A stretch of DNA of 8,310 nucleotides from an uncultured Eubacteriales bacterium (GTDB lineage: Bacteria; Bacillota_A; Clostridia; Christensenellales; Aristaeellaceae), in the NCBI GenBank assembly GCA_900321945.1, contig ONXY01000062.1, positions 1-8,310 on the forward strand, read 5' to 3'. Every line of letters starts with the position of its first letter. The stretch's first letter is position 1. Below the pieces are notes generated by a model, which worked only from the letters and a program-made list of their open reading frames with translations, searched no databases and was not told the origin of the DNA. Position numbers and translations under genes: made by a program. Below are positions 1-6,858 of this stretch, one piece after another.

Positions 1-29
1 GATTCTGAATCTTTCATGGTTCGTCAAAC

Positions 30-58
30 TTTTCAAATACGGCGGAATGTGATAAAAT
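30..58 (+). promoter_or_regulatory. predicted sigma-A-type promoter for uppP
   Basis: A -35-like TTTTCA (30-35, four of six consensus bases) is followed after 17 bases by a -10 box TAAAAT (53-58, five of six). A TG dinucleotide at 50-51 makes this an extended -10 element. Transcription would start near base 65, leaving a short leader that carries the strong ribosome binding site AAGGAGGT at 76-83. The same TGTGATA string precedes the second operon. This is inferred from sequence only; the good -10 and correct spacing make it plausible. Confidence 0.6.
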
Positions 59-89
59 AATCTTTTGTAAACCGGAAGGAGGTTTTTCC

Positions 90-938
90 ATGAATGTTCT
101 GACCGCCGCGCTGCTCGGGCTTCTGCAGGGCCTCTGCGAGTTCCTGCCCGTCTCCTCCAGCGGCCATCTGCTGCTAGCCCGGCTCCTGACCGGAATTCAG
201 ACGGACACCGGCGCAATGAAAATGCTCGATATTCTTCTTCATGTCGGAACGCTGATCCCCGTGCTCTGGGTATTCCGGAAAGAATGGATCCGGATGATTC
301 TTCATCCCTTCCGCGATAAAACCCTCTTCCTTCTGATCATCGCCTCCGTCCCCACGCTCGTTGTCTATCTGGCGGCAAAAAAGCTGCTGCCGGAAGCGGA
401 CGGCTTCGCCGTTTTTGACAGCGGCTGGTTCCTCGGCGCGAGCTTTCTGCTCACGGCTGTATTCCTGCTGTTCTGCGATCTCCGCGGACGGTCCCCGTCC
501 GGTTCCGGAAACAAACCCGGGATTATCTCCTCCATTGTCATGGGGCTTTTTCAGGGCGTCGGCATGATTCCGGGCGTCTCCCGCAGCGGTTCCACCATTA
601 CGGGCGGCGTTCTCACCGGGCTGAAGAAGGACACGGCCGCACGGTTCTCCTTCATGATGAGCGCTCCGGCCATTTTCGGCTCCCTGCTGATGGAGGGCAA
701 GGACGCCCTGGAAGAGGGGCTTCTGAGTGAAATCCAGCTTTTTCCGACGCTGGTGGGCATTCTGATCGCCTGTATCGCCGGCTTCGCGGCCATCCGCTTC
801 ATGCTGAAAATCATCTCCCGGGTGCCGCTTTCCTGGTTCGCCCTGTATCTCGCGCTGATCGGCACCGCGTACCTGGTTATGCAGCTGGCCGGAAGTCCGC
901 TGCTTCCCCCGTTTTCCCCGGAGATCGCTCACGGTTAA
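90..938 (+). CDS. uppP: undecaprenyl-diphosphatase UppP (BacA family)
   Basis: This integral membrane phosphatase (282 aa, a normal length) converts undecaprenyl diphosphate to undecaprenyl phosphate, recycling the lipid carrier for peptidoglycan and other wall polymers. Family overproduction is known to give bacitracin resistance. The first family signature is at the N-terminus: Q13-xxx-E17 followed by FLPVSSSGH (18-26). The second, PGVSRSGST, is at 161-169 and includes the arginine R165 expected at the active site. Hydrophobic segments lie at roughly 47-62, 78-95, 113-129, 145-160, 186-200, 217-238 and 247-265, consistent with a polytopic protein. The ATG at 90 has AAGGAGGT six bases upstream, so the start is secure. 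The next gene follows after 49 bases without a visible terminator, so the two are probably cotranscribed. Confidence 0.97.
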   Translation: MNVLTAALLGLLQGLCEFLPVSSSGHLLLARLLTGIQTDTGAMKMLDILLHVGTLIPVLWVFRKEWIRMILHPFRDKTLFLLIIASVPTLVVYLAAKKLLPEADGFAVFDSGWFLGASFLLTAVFLLFCDLRGRSPSGSGNKPGIISSIVMGLFQGVGMIPGVSRSGSTITGGVLTGLKKDTAARFSFMMSAPAIFGSLLMEGKDALEEGLLSEIQLFPTLVGILIACIAGFAAIRFMLKIISRVPLSWFALYLALIGTAYLVMQLAGSPLLPPFSPEIAHG

Positions 939-971
939 AAGCTTTCAGCCGTTTTCCGGACATACATCGTG

Positions 972-980
972 AAAGGAGGT
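972..980 (+). promoter_or_regulatory. ribosome binding site that sets a TTG start
   Basis: The run AAAGGAGGT is a near-perfect anti-16S match. The GTG at 979 overlaps its last bases and so cannot be the start it serves. The TTG at 988 lies seven bases downstream, which is ideal spacing. This argues for TTG as the initiation codon of the carboxypeptidase gene. Confidence 0.8.
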
Positions 981-987
981 GCCGGAA

Positions 988-2448
988 TTGAACAGACTTC
1001 TCCGCGCGGCCGCTGTGTTCGCTGCGGTTCTGACGCTGTGCTCCGGCGCCGCTTTTTCCGAGAGCACCCCGGATCCCATTCCGGAACCGACCCTGTCCCC
1101 CGAGGCCGCTCCCTACGATCCCGATCATCCCGAAGATCTGGAGCCCGAACAGCTCTATGCCCTTTCAGCCATTCTGATCACGGCGGACAAGGGAGAGGTC
1201 ATCTTCGAAAAGGACGCCTACGCTATCCGGTATCCCGCCTCCACCACGAAAATTCTCACGGTTCTGCTGGCCATCATAGATATCGAAGATCTGAACCAGG
1301 TCGTTACGGTATCGGAATCCGCGCTGAATATTCCGGCGGACTCCTCGACGATGGGGCTGCGCGCGGGCGAGGAAATACGCCTGATCGACGTACTGTACGG
1401 CACGATGATGCTGTCCGGAAACGACGGGGCGAACGTGATCGCGGAGGCCGTCAGCGGTTCCGTTCCGGCTTTTGTGAATCATATGAACGAGGCGGCCGTG
1501 CAGTTCGGCTGCGTCAATACGCATTTTGAAAACGCCCACGGGTATCACGACGACAACCATTACACGACGGCTTACGACATGGCGCTGATCGCGAAGGAAG
1601 CCATGAAGTATGAAACCTTCCGCAAGATCGCCTCCACCGTCACCTACGCGATTCCCCGCACCAATCTGCAGAGAGCGAGAACCATCACCACCAAGTCCGA
1701 ATACATGCTGACCGGCAGCGACGAAAAGCCGAACAAGTATTATTTTCCCGACGCGACAGGAATCAAAACCGGTTCCCATTCCCATTCGGGATACTGCTTT
1801 GTCGGCTCCGCCAGCCGGAACGGCGTGGATCTCATTTCAGTCGTTTTTTTTACGGGGCGCAGAGCCCGGTGGGCCGATACGATCAAGCTGATGAACTACG
1901 GGTTCAGCCAGTACGTCAGCATCACGCCGATGGATCTGTATGAAATGAACCCGATCACCATCGAAACCAGCAACTATTCCACGAGCGACGGCAACCGGGG
2001 CAAGGTGAAACTGGTCTGTCAGAGCCGGCCGGACACCCCCGCCGCAACCATGATCGCGACGAAAGCGGAGGTCGCGCGGATGGCCTCCAAACTCCAGGAA
2101 ACGCTTCTGATTCAGTATACCCGGGATTTCCAGGCGCCGGTTGCCGCCGGGGAGATTATGGGTACGCTTACCTGGTACCCGGAAAAGGGAGAACCCGTGA
2201 TCTACAACCTTGTCGCCTCCCGAAGCGTGGCGGTCCGGGAAAACGTACCCAAAACTCTTGAGGAGATAGCCCTTGAGACTTACGCGGATCCCAATCCGTT
2301 CCCTCCTTTCACTCTTTATTTCGCCGTCGTCGTTTTCGGACCTGTTCTGCTCCTCATCCTCGCGGTTGTTCTGCTCTATCTGCTGCTGCGGCGGCTCCGC
2401 AGCCGTGGAGCCAAGGCCCCCCGTCCCGTCAACCGATACCTGAAATAA
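988..2448 (+). CDS. D-alanyl-D-alanine carboxypeptidase, peptidase S11 (DacF/PBP5-like)
   Basis: This is a secreted, membrane-anchored penicillin-binding protein (486 aa from TTG) that removes the terminal D-Ala of peptidoglycan stem peptides and so limits cross-linking. Residues 1-24 form a Sec signal peptide (basic NRLLR start, hydrophobic core, likely cleavage after AFS). A linker at 25-55 is rich in Pro, Glu and Asp, with nine prolines between 28 and 53. The catalytic domain has all three active-site motifs in order: S85-T-T-K88 (nucleophile Ser85), S143-G-N145 and K260-T-G262. A C-terminal domain follows. Residues about 443-467 are strongly hydrophobic and followed by a basic tail (RRLRSRG and onwards), which looks like a real transmembrane anchor. 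The TTG start is chosen because the Shine-Dalgarno sequence covers the GTG at 979. Family assignment is firm; whether it matches DacA, DacB or DacF is not decided. Confidence 0.93.
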   Translation: MNRLLRAAAVFAAVLTLCSGAAFSESTPDPIPEPTLSPEAAPYDPDHPEDLEPEQLYALSAILITADKGEVIFEKDAYAIRYPASTTKILTVLLAIIDIEDLNQVVTVSESALNIPADSSTMGLRAGEEIRLIDVLYGTMMLSGNDGANVIAEAVSGSVPAFVNHMNEAAVQFGCVNTHFENAHGYHDDNHYTTAYDMALIAKEAMKYETFRKIASTVTYAIPRTNLQRARTITTKSEYMLTGSDEKPNKYYFPDATGIKTGSHSHSGYCFVGSASRNGVDLISVVFFTGRRARWADTIKLMNYGFSQYVSITPMDLYEMNPITIETSNYSTSDGNRGKVKLVCQSRPDTPAATMIATKAEVARMASKLQETLLIQYTRDFQAPVAAGEIMGTLTWYPEKGEPVIYNLVASRSVAVRENVPKTLEEIALETYADPNPFPPFTLYFAVVVFGPVLLLILAVVLLYLLLRRLRSRGAKAPRPVNRYLK

Positions 2449-2467
2449 TCCGTAACCGATCCTGTCC

Positions 2468-2491
2468 GCCGCCTCCGCGCGGCATTTTTTT
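2468..2491 (+). terminator. short intrinsic terminator after the carboxypeptidase gene
   Basis: GCCGC (2468-2472) pairs with GCGGC (2479-2483) around a six-base loop. This all-GC 5-bp stem is followed by an A and seven T residues (2485-2491). It starts 20 bases after the carboxypeptidase stop codon. The T run is good but the stem is short, so efficiency may be partial and some readthrough into the next operon is possible. Confidence 0.55.
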
Positions 2492-2494
2492 ACA

Positions 2495-2523
2495 TTGCAA
2501 ATCCCGGGTTCCTGTGATAGGAT
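2495..2523 (+). promoter_or_regulatory. predicted extended -10 promoter for the sugar kinase-hprK operon
   Basis: TTGCAA (2495-2500, four of six -35 bases) is followed after 17 bases by TAGGAT (2518-2523, four of six -10 bases). A TG at 2515-2516 gives the extended -10 form. It sits directly after the terminator T run and about 37 bases before the first start codon. The spacer contains CCCGGG (2503-2508), a 6-base palindrome too short to call an operator. No convincing cre (CcpA) site is seen here. Inferred from sequence only. Confidence 0.55.
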
Positions 2524-2560
2524 AAAACAAATCGGGCAAATTCATAAAGGAGCGTTGCGC

Positions 2561-4147
2561 ATGAAAGAAATCATTGAGAGCGGCCGGGCTTTTCTGGGAA
2601 TCGAATTCGGCTCCACGCGGATCAAAAGCGTTCTGATCGGGCCGGATTTCATCCCTCTCGCCTCAGGAAGCCACGAATGGGAAAACGAATACAGGGACGG
2701 CGTCTGGACCTACAGCGAGAACGCGATCCGCGAAGGATTCCAGGCCAGCTACGCCGATCTGAAAAAGAACGTGGAAGCCGCCTGCGGCGTGAAGCTCACA
2801 AAGCTCGCCGGCATCGGCGTCAGCGCAATGATGCACGGCTATCTCCCGTTTGACGGCGGCATGAATCTTCTTGTTCCCTTCCGCACCTGGAGGAACACCA
2901 TGACCGCCGAGGCGGCGGAAAAACTGACAAACGCCTTCTCCTTCAACATGCCCCAGCGCTGGAGCCTGAGCCATCTGTATCAGGCGGTTCTGAAGGACGA
3001 GCCCCACGTGAAGGACATCCGTTTCCTGACAACCCTGGCCGGATGGGCGCACTACTGGCTTACCGGAGAAAAGGTGCTGGGAGTCGGCGACGCTTCCGGC
3101 ATTATGCCTGTCGACGCGGACGCCTGCGATTACGACGCGGGCATGGTCCGGATCTTTGACGGGCTTGTGGCTCCGAAAGCCTATCCGTGGAAGCTGAAGG
3201 AAATCCTCCCGCGCGTCCTCTCCGCCGGAGAGCCCGCCGGAACGCTCACACCGGAAGGCGCGCGGCTGCTCGATCCCTCCGGGGATCTCAGACCCGGATG
3301 TCCGGTATGTCCGCCCGAGGGGGATGCGGGAACCGGAATGACCGCGACCAACAGCGTCCGTCCGCGGACCGGAAACGTCAGCGCGGGAACCTCCATCTTC
3401 AGCATGATTGTTCTTGAGAAGCCCCTGAGCAGGGTCTATCCGGAGATCGACGTGGTCACGACCCCGACTGGAAAGCCGGTCGGCATGGTTCACTGCAACT
3501 CCTGCACATCCGATATCAACGCCTGGATCCAGCTTTTCAGGGAATTCGCGGAAACCATGGGTCTGAAAGCGGATACCGGCGATATGTACACGCGTCTTTT
3601 CCGCAAAGCCATGGAAGGAGATCCGGCGGGCGGCGGCCTCGTCAGCTTCAACTATTACGCCGGAGAGCCGGTCACCGGTCTTGCGGAAGGCCGTCCCATG
3701 CTGATCCGTCAGCCCGATGCCAGAATGAGCCTGGCGAACTTCATGCGGGTGCAGATCTACGCGAGCATGGAAACGCTGAAGTACGGCATGGAGATCATGA
3801 AGCGGGAGAATGTGGCGATCGATCAGGTGTTCGGGCACGGCGGTCTTTTCAAGACGGAAGGCGTCGGCGAAAACCTTCTTGCCGCAGCCATCCACGCGCC
3901 CGTGACCGTCATGCAGACCGCCGGCGAGGGCGGCGCCTGGGGAATCGCGCTGCTCGCCGCGTATCAGGTGCTGAGGCAGGACGGCGAAACCCTTGAGGAT
4001 TTCCTTGAGAAGCGGGTTTTCGCCGGCATGAAGCAGCGTACCGTCTCGCCCGATCCGAGGGATGAAGCCGGTTTTGACGCTTATATGAAACGTTTCGTCG
4101 CGTGCATTCCCGCGCAGCGCGCTGCCGCGGACGGATGGAAATCATGA
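2561..4147 (+). CDS. FGGY-family carbohydrate kinase, xylulokinase-like, substrate unknown
   Basis: This is a cytoplasmic ATP-dependent sugar kinase (528 aa; the family is usually about 480-550). The N-terminal phosphate motif is G13-I-E-F-G-S-T-R-I-K22. Here Glu15 sits where most FGGY kinases have Asp. M91-H-G93 matches the MHG of xylulokinases that contacts the sugar, which favours a ketose (pentulose or hexulose) substrate. E253-G-D255-AGTGM holds the likely catalytic base Asp255, followed by a GNVSAGTS stretch (phosphate-2 motif). G425-H-G-G428 marks the adenosine-binding region of the second domain. The start is the ATG at 2561 with AAAGGAG at 2546-2552, eight bases upstream; the in-frame ATG at 2495 falls in the promoter. 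The gene is first in the operon and its TGA overlaps the next ATG. No dedicated isomerase, aldolase or transporter gene is adjacent to reveal the substrate. Confidence 0.88.
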   Translation: MKEIIESGRAFLGIEFGSTRIKSVLIGPDFIPLASGSHEWENEYRDGVWTYSENAIREGFQASYADLKKNVEAACGVKLTKLAGIGVSAMMHGYLPFDGGMNLLVPFRTWRNTMTAEAAEKLTNAFSFNMPQRWSLSHLYQAVLKDEPHVKDIRFLTTLAGWAHYWLTGEKVLGVGDASGIMPVDADACDYDAGMVRIFDGLVAPKAYPWKLKEILPRVLSAGEPAGTLTPEGARLLDPSGDLRPGCPVCPPEGDAGTGMTATNSVRPRTGNVSAGTSIFSMIVLEKPLSRVYPEIDVVTTPTGKPVGMVHCNSCTSDINAWIQLFREFAETMGLKADTGDMYTRLFRKAMEGDPAGGGLVSFNYYAGEPVTGLAEGRPMLIRQPDARMSLANFMRVQIYASMETLKYGMEIMKRENVAIDQVFGHGGLFKTEGVGENLLAAAIHAPVTVMQTAGEGGAWGIALLAAYQVLRQDGETLEDFLEKRVFAGMKQRTVSPDPRDEAGFDAYMKRFVACIPAQRAAADGWKS

Positions 4148-4959
4148 TTTCCCCGCCCTATCAGGCTGTCGCGTTTGATCTGGACGATACGCTCCTTCGC
4201 GACGACAGGACAATTTCCGGCTATACCCTTTCCGTGCTTCATGCTCTCGACCGGAAAGGCGTCCGCCTTCTTCCCGTAAGCGGAAGAACGCGTCTGAGCA
4301 TGAAACCCTATGTGGATCAGATCGGAAACATTCCCCTTTATATCAGCTGCAACGGCGCCGAAATCTGGAAAACGGAGTCCGACGTTCCGCTTCACGCGGA
4401 ACGTTTCACGGTAGCTCTCGGAAAGGAAATCGCGGCCTTCGGAAAACGGCACGGATGTTACGCCCATACGTACGGGGACTCCTGTTTTTATTTCAATTTT
4501 CATTGCGTGTGGGCGGAGCGGTACGCGGAATCCTCCAGTCTTACCGGCGTGTGCGTCGGGGATCTGGAGGAATACATCCGTGAGCCGCGGAACAAAATCC
4601 TGATGGTCGACGAAGCCGATAAAATCACCGCCATGCTGGCTGAGGCGGAGGATCAGTTCAGGGGCCGCGCTTCCGTCACCTCTTCCAAGCCTTTGTATCT
4701 GGAATTCAACCCGGCCGGGGCCACCAAAGGAAACGCGCTCAGGCTCGCCGCCGGGATGCTCGGGCTTCGCATGGAGGATATCGTCGCGTTCGGCGACAGC
4801 CTGAACGACCTTTCCATGCTTCAGTCCGCTGGCCTCGGAGTGATCATGGCCAACGGCCGGGAGGAGCTTCGTCCGCTGTGCGGCGGCGTATGCGGAACCA
4901 ATCAGGAGGACGGGGTCGCCCGCTGTCTGGAAACGCTGTTCCGGGAGGTGCTTGCTTGA
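4144..4959 (+). CDS. Cof-type HAD-IIB family hydrolase, probable sugar-phosphate phosphatase
   Basis: This soluble Mg2+-dependent phosphatase has 271 aa, typical of the Cof/YidA-like group. Motif I is D12-L-D14-D-T16 (nucleophile Asp12, acid/base Asp14), motif II is the Ser46 of PVSGRT, motif III is Lys195 in TKGNAL, and motif IV is G217-D218-S-L-N-D222. The roughly 110-residue insertion between motifs II and III is the C2B cap that selects substrate. Known members hydrolyse sugar phosphates, pyridoxal phosphate or flavin precursors, so the substrate here is open. The start is taken as the ATG at 4144, inside an ATGA overlap with the kinase stop. The in-frame ATG at 4135 would add three residues (MEI) and cannot be excluded, because neither has a clear Shine-Dalgarno. 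The gene probably relies on translational coupling to the kinase. Confidence 0.9.
   Translation: MISPPYQAVAFDLDDTLLRDDRTISGYTLSVLHALDRKGVRLLPVSGRTRLSMKPYVDQIGNIPLYISCNGAEIWKTESDVPLHAERFTVALGKEIAAFGKRHGCYAHTYGDSCFYFNFHCVWAERYAESSSLTGVCVGDLEEYIREPRNKILMVDEADKITAMLAEAEDQFRGRASVTSSKPLYLEFNPAGATKGNALRLAAGMLGLRMEDIVAFGDSLNDLSMLQSAGLGVIMANGREELRPLCGGVCGTNQEDGVARCLETLFREVLA
4943..4948 (+). promoter_or_regulatory. ribosome binding site that sets the hprK TTG start
   Basis: GGGAGG lies inside the end of the HAD gene, seven bases before the TTG at 4956. That TTG overlaps the HAD stop as TTGA. No ATG or GTG with a comparable site lies near the conserved N-terminus, and a start at 4956 gives a protein of normal HprK length. 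Confidence 0.75.
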
Positions 4960-5897
4960 TATCGGCAGAAAAGTTCCAGCGGGATCTTGGACTGACCTGT
5001 CTGGTGGAAACGACCAAGAAAGAGCTGAATATCCAGTCTCCCGAACTCAACCGCCCGGGCATGCAGTTCTGCGGGTTTTACAGGCATTTCGCCTGGGAGC
5101 GTCCCCAGCTGATCGGGATTGTGGAAATGGCCTACCTTGAGCAGCAGGATCCCGTGGAAAGGATCTCCGTCCTGAAGGAATATTTCAGTTATTCGCTGCC
5201 CTGCGTCATCATCTGCCGCAATCTCACCCCTCCCCCGGAGCTTCTTGCGCTTGCCGCGGCGTCTGATATACCGGTTTTCCGCACGGATATCATTACCAGC
5301 CGCTTCACCGCGACGCTCATTCATTACCTCACACGGGAGCTGGCGCCTCATGAACTGCGTCACGGCGTGCTGCTTGACGTGTACGGAATCGGCGTGCTTC
5401 TTTCCGGCAAAAGCGGCGTGGGAAAAAGCGAAGCCGCCCTGGAGCTCGTAAAACGCGGGCATATGCTCGTCGCGGACGACGTGGTGGATATCTGCAGGGT
5501 TTCCGACAACAAGCTGATCGGAACCTGTCCGGAGTCCATCCGCCATCTGATGGAAATCCGCGGAATCGGACTCATCGACGTGCAGGCCATGTTCGGCGTG
5601 AGCGCGGTTACCAACAGCAAAACGATCGATCTCATGCTGGAGCTGGAAGTCTGGGACGAGCACAAATTCTACGACCGGGCCGGTCTTATGGACGAAACCA
5701 CTGAGATTCTGGGCGTGCCGGTGATCCGGCAGGCAATGCCGGTCCGGCCGGGCCGGAATCTGGCCATCATTATCGAAGTCGCGGCCCGGAATCTGAGTCT
5801 GAGAAGGATGGGCTATTATCCGGCCAGGGAGTTAAATCAGCGTCTCTTTACATCACAGGCCGATTATCAGGAAGAAATGGGAGGAATCGATTCATGA
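4956..5897 (+). CDS. hprK: HPr kinase/phosphorylase
   Basis: HprK is a cytoplasmic bifunctional enzyme that phosphorylates HPr on the regulatory serine (Ser46) and removes that phosphate by phosphorolysis. In Firmicutes it responds to fructose-1,6-bisphosphate, ATP, phosphate and PPi, and HPr-Ser-P with CcpA drives catabolite repression. From the TTG at 4956 the protein is 313 aa, the usual length. It has an N-terminal regulatory-type domain (about 1-130) and a C-terminal kinase domain. That domain has the conserved H136, a Walker A loop G151-K-S-G-V-G-K-S158, the D174-D175 pair in LVADDVV, the HprK signature E200-I-R-G-I-G-L-I-D208, and the late loop P262-V-R-P-G-R267-N tied to the phosphorylase function. 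All key residues are present, so both activities are expected. It overlaps the HAD gene (TTGA) and the glucokinase gene (ATGA). The HPr gene and ccpA are not in this window. Confidence 0.96.
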   Translation: MISAEKFQRDLGLTCLVETTKKELNIQSPELNRPGMQFCGFYRHFAWERPQLIGIVEMAYLEQQDPVERISVLKEYFSYSLPCVIICRNLTPPPELLALAAASDIPVFRTDIITSRFTATLIHYLTRELAPHELRHGVLLDVYGIGVLLSGKSGVGKSEAALELVKRGHMLVADDVVDICRVSDNKLIGTCPESIRHLMEIRGIGLIDVQAMFGVSAVTNSKTIDLMLELEVWDEHKFYDRAGLMDETTEILGVPVIRQAMPVRPGRNLAIIIEVAARNLSLRRMGYYPARELNQRLFTSQADYQEEMGGIDS

Positions 5898-6841
5898 TCA
5901 GAATAGGACTGGATATCGGAGGAACGGGCATCAAAATCGGTGCGGTCAGCGGTGAGAACAGGATCATCGCGGAGACGTCCATTCCAACCGTCACTGACAT
6001 TCCCTTCGGCGAGCAGGTGGACCGGATGGCCCGCTGCGTCCGGGAACTGCTGAACCCGGAAACGGATCCGGAGCTTTCGATGGATAATGTTGCTTCGATC
6101 GGCGCGGGCATTCCCGGCCTGGCAAATCACGACGGCGTCGTGATCAACTGCACCAATCTCGGATGGCACTATATGCCTCTCCGCGAGGAGTTCCGGAAAA
6201 GAATCGACAAACCTTTCTTCGTTGACAACGACGCCAACGTCGCCGCCCTGGCGGAAAGCGTCGCCGGCATCAGCGCCGGTTCCTCCTCCAGTGTCTTCGT
6301 CACGCTGGGCACGGGAATCGGCTCGGGGATTATCATCAACGGCAGAATCTGGAAGGGGTATCACGGGATCGGCGGCGAGCTGGGACATATGATTCTGGAG
6401 CTGGACGGAGTTCCGTGCACCTGCGGGAACCGCGGCTGCGTGGAGCGCTACTGCTCCGCGACCGCTCTGATCCGGATGGCCAGAGAGCAGGCTGACGCTC
6501 ATCCCGATTCGCTGATTCTGTCCCTCGCCGAAGGCGATCCGATGAAGATCAGCGCGAAAACCGTCTTTGACGCGAAGCGCGAGGGCGATCCCGTGGCGGA
6601 AAAGCTGTTCCGCCGCTACGTTTCCTGCCTGAGCCAGATGCTCGCCAGTCTTGTCAACTTCCTGGATCCGGAAATCATCGTTCTCGGAGGTGGCGTAAGC
6701 AAAGCGGGAAGCATGCTCCTGGATGCCGTGCGCAGCGAGATCCCCCGGTATGTTCTTTATAACGATCAGCCGCTCCCGCGGATAGAGATTGCCGCGCTGA
6801 GCGCGGAGGCCGGCATTATCGGCGCGGCCATGCTCTCCTGA
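5894..6841 (+). CDS. glcK: ROK-family glucokinase
   Basis: This cytoplasmic ATP-dependent hexose kinase (315 aa, typical for ROK enzymes) most likely converts glucose to glucose-6-phosphate. The N-terminal ATP phosphate motif is D7-I-G-G-T11 with Lys14. N112-D113-A-N115 carries the catalytic base Asp113. Glu162 and His165 in GGELGH are the expected sugar contact and zinc ligand, and C175-T-C177-G-N-R-G-C182-V-E184 is the ROK zinc motif, complete with all three cysteines. There is no N-terminal helix-turn-helix, so it is an enzyme, not a ROK repressor. The start ATG at 5894 forms an ATGA overlap with hprK and has GGGAGGA (5879-5885) eight bases upstream. It is the last gene of the operon. Glucose is inferred from family resemblance; ManNAc, fructose or another hexose is possible. 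Confidence 0.92.
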   Translation: MIRIGLDIGGTGIKIGAVSGENRIIAETSIPTVTDIPFGEQVDRMARCVRELLNPETDPELSMDNVASIGAGIPGLANHDGVVINCTNLGWHYMPLREEFRKRIDKPFFVDNDANVAALAESVAGISAGSSSSVFVTLGTGIGSGIIINGRIWKGYHGIGGELGHMILELDGVPCTCGNRGCVERYCSATALIRMAREQADAHPDSLILSLAEGDPMKISAKTVFDAKREGDPVAEKLFRRYVSCLSQMLASLVNFLDPEIIVLGGGVSKAGSMLLDAVRSEIPRYVLYNDQPLPRIEIAALSAEAGIIGAAMLS

Positions 6842-6858
6842 CCGCTCTTTTTCCACAG

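Noticed and set aside
2..52. Possible tail of an upstream plus-strand gene ending in TGA at 50-52 (last residues FVKLFKYGGM)
   Set aside because: Only about 16 codons are visible with nothing to identify, and another frame is also open here. It could be a real gene end, but the window does not allow a call.
66..79. TGTAAACCGGAAGG as a possible cre (CcpA) site before uppP
   Set aside because: It lacks the central CG and the second half of the cre consensus, and it merges into the ribosome binding site. Resemblance is limited to the first half.
174..932. A 252-codon minus-strand open frame opposite uppP
   Set aside because: The plus strand encodes both UppP signatures. The antisense product is a charged, Gly/Gln-rich sequence typical of a shadow.
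2499..2511. CCCGGG-centred palindrome in the promoter spacer of the sugar operon as an operator
   Set aside because: Pairing beyond the six central bases is broken at the next position. Such 6-mers are common in GC-rich DNA.
2663..3895. A 410-codon open frame on the minus strand across the FGGY kinase gene
   Set aside because: It lies wholly opposite a gene with clear kinase motifs. Its translation is rich in His, Arg and Gly without any family signature, as expected for a GC-rich antisense shadow.
5867..6856. A 329-codon minus-strand open frame opposite the glucokinase gene
   Set aside because: It mirrors a ROK kinase with full motifs; the product is low in hydrophobic core segments and resembles no family I know.
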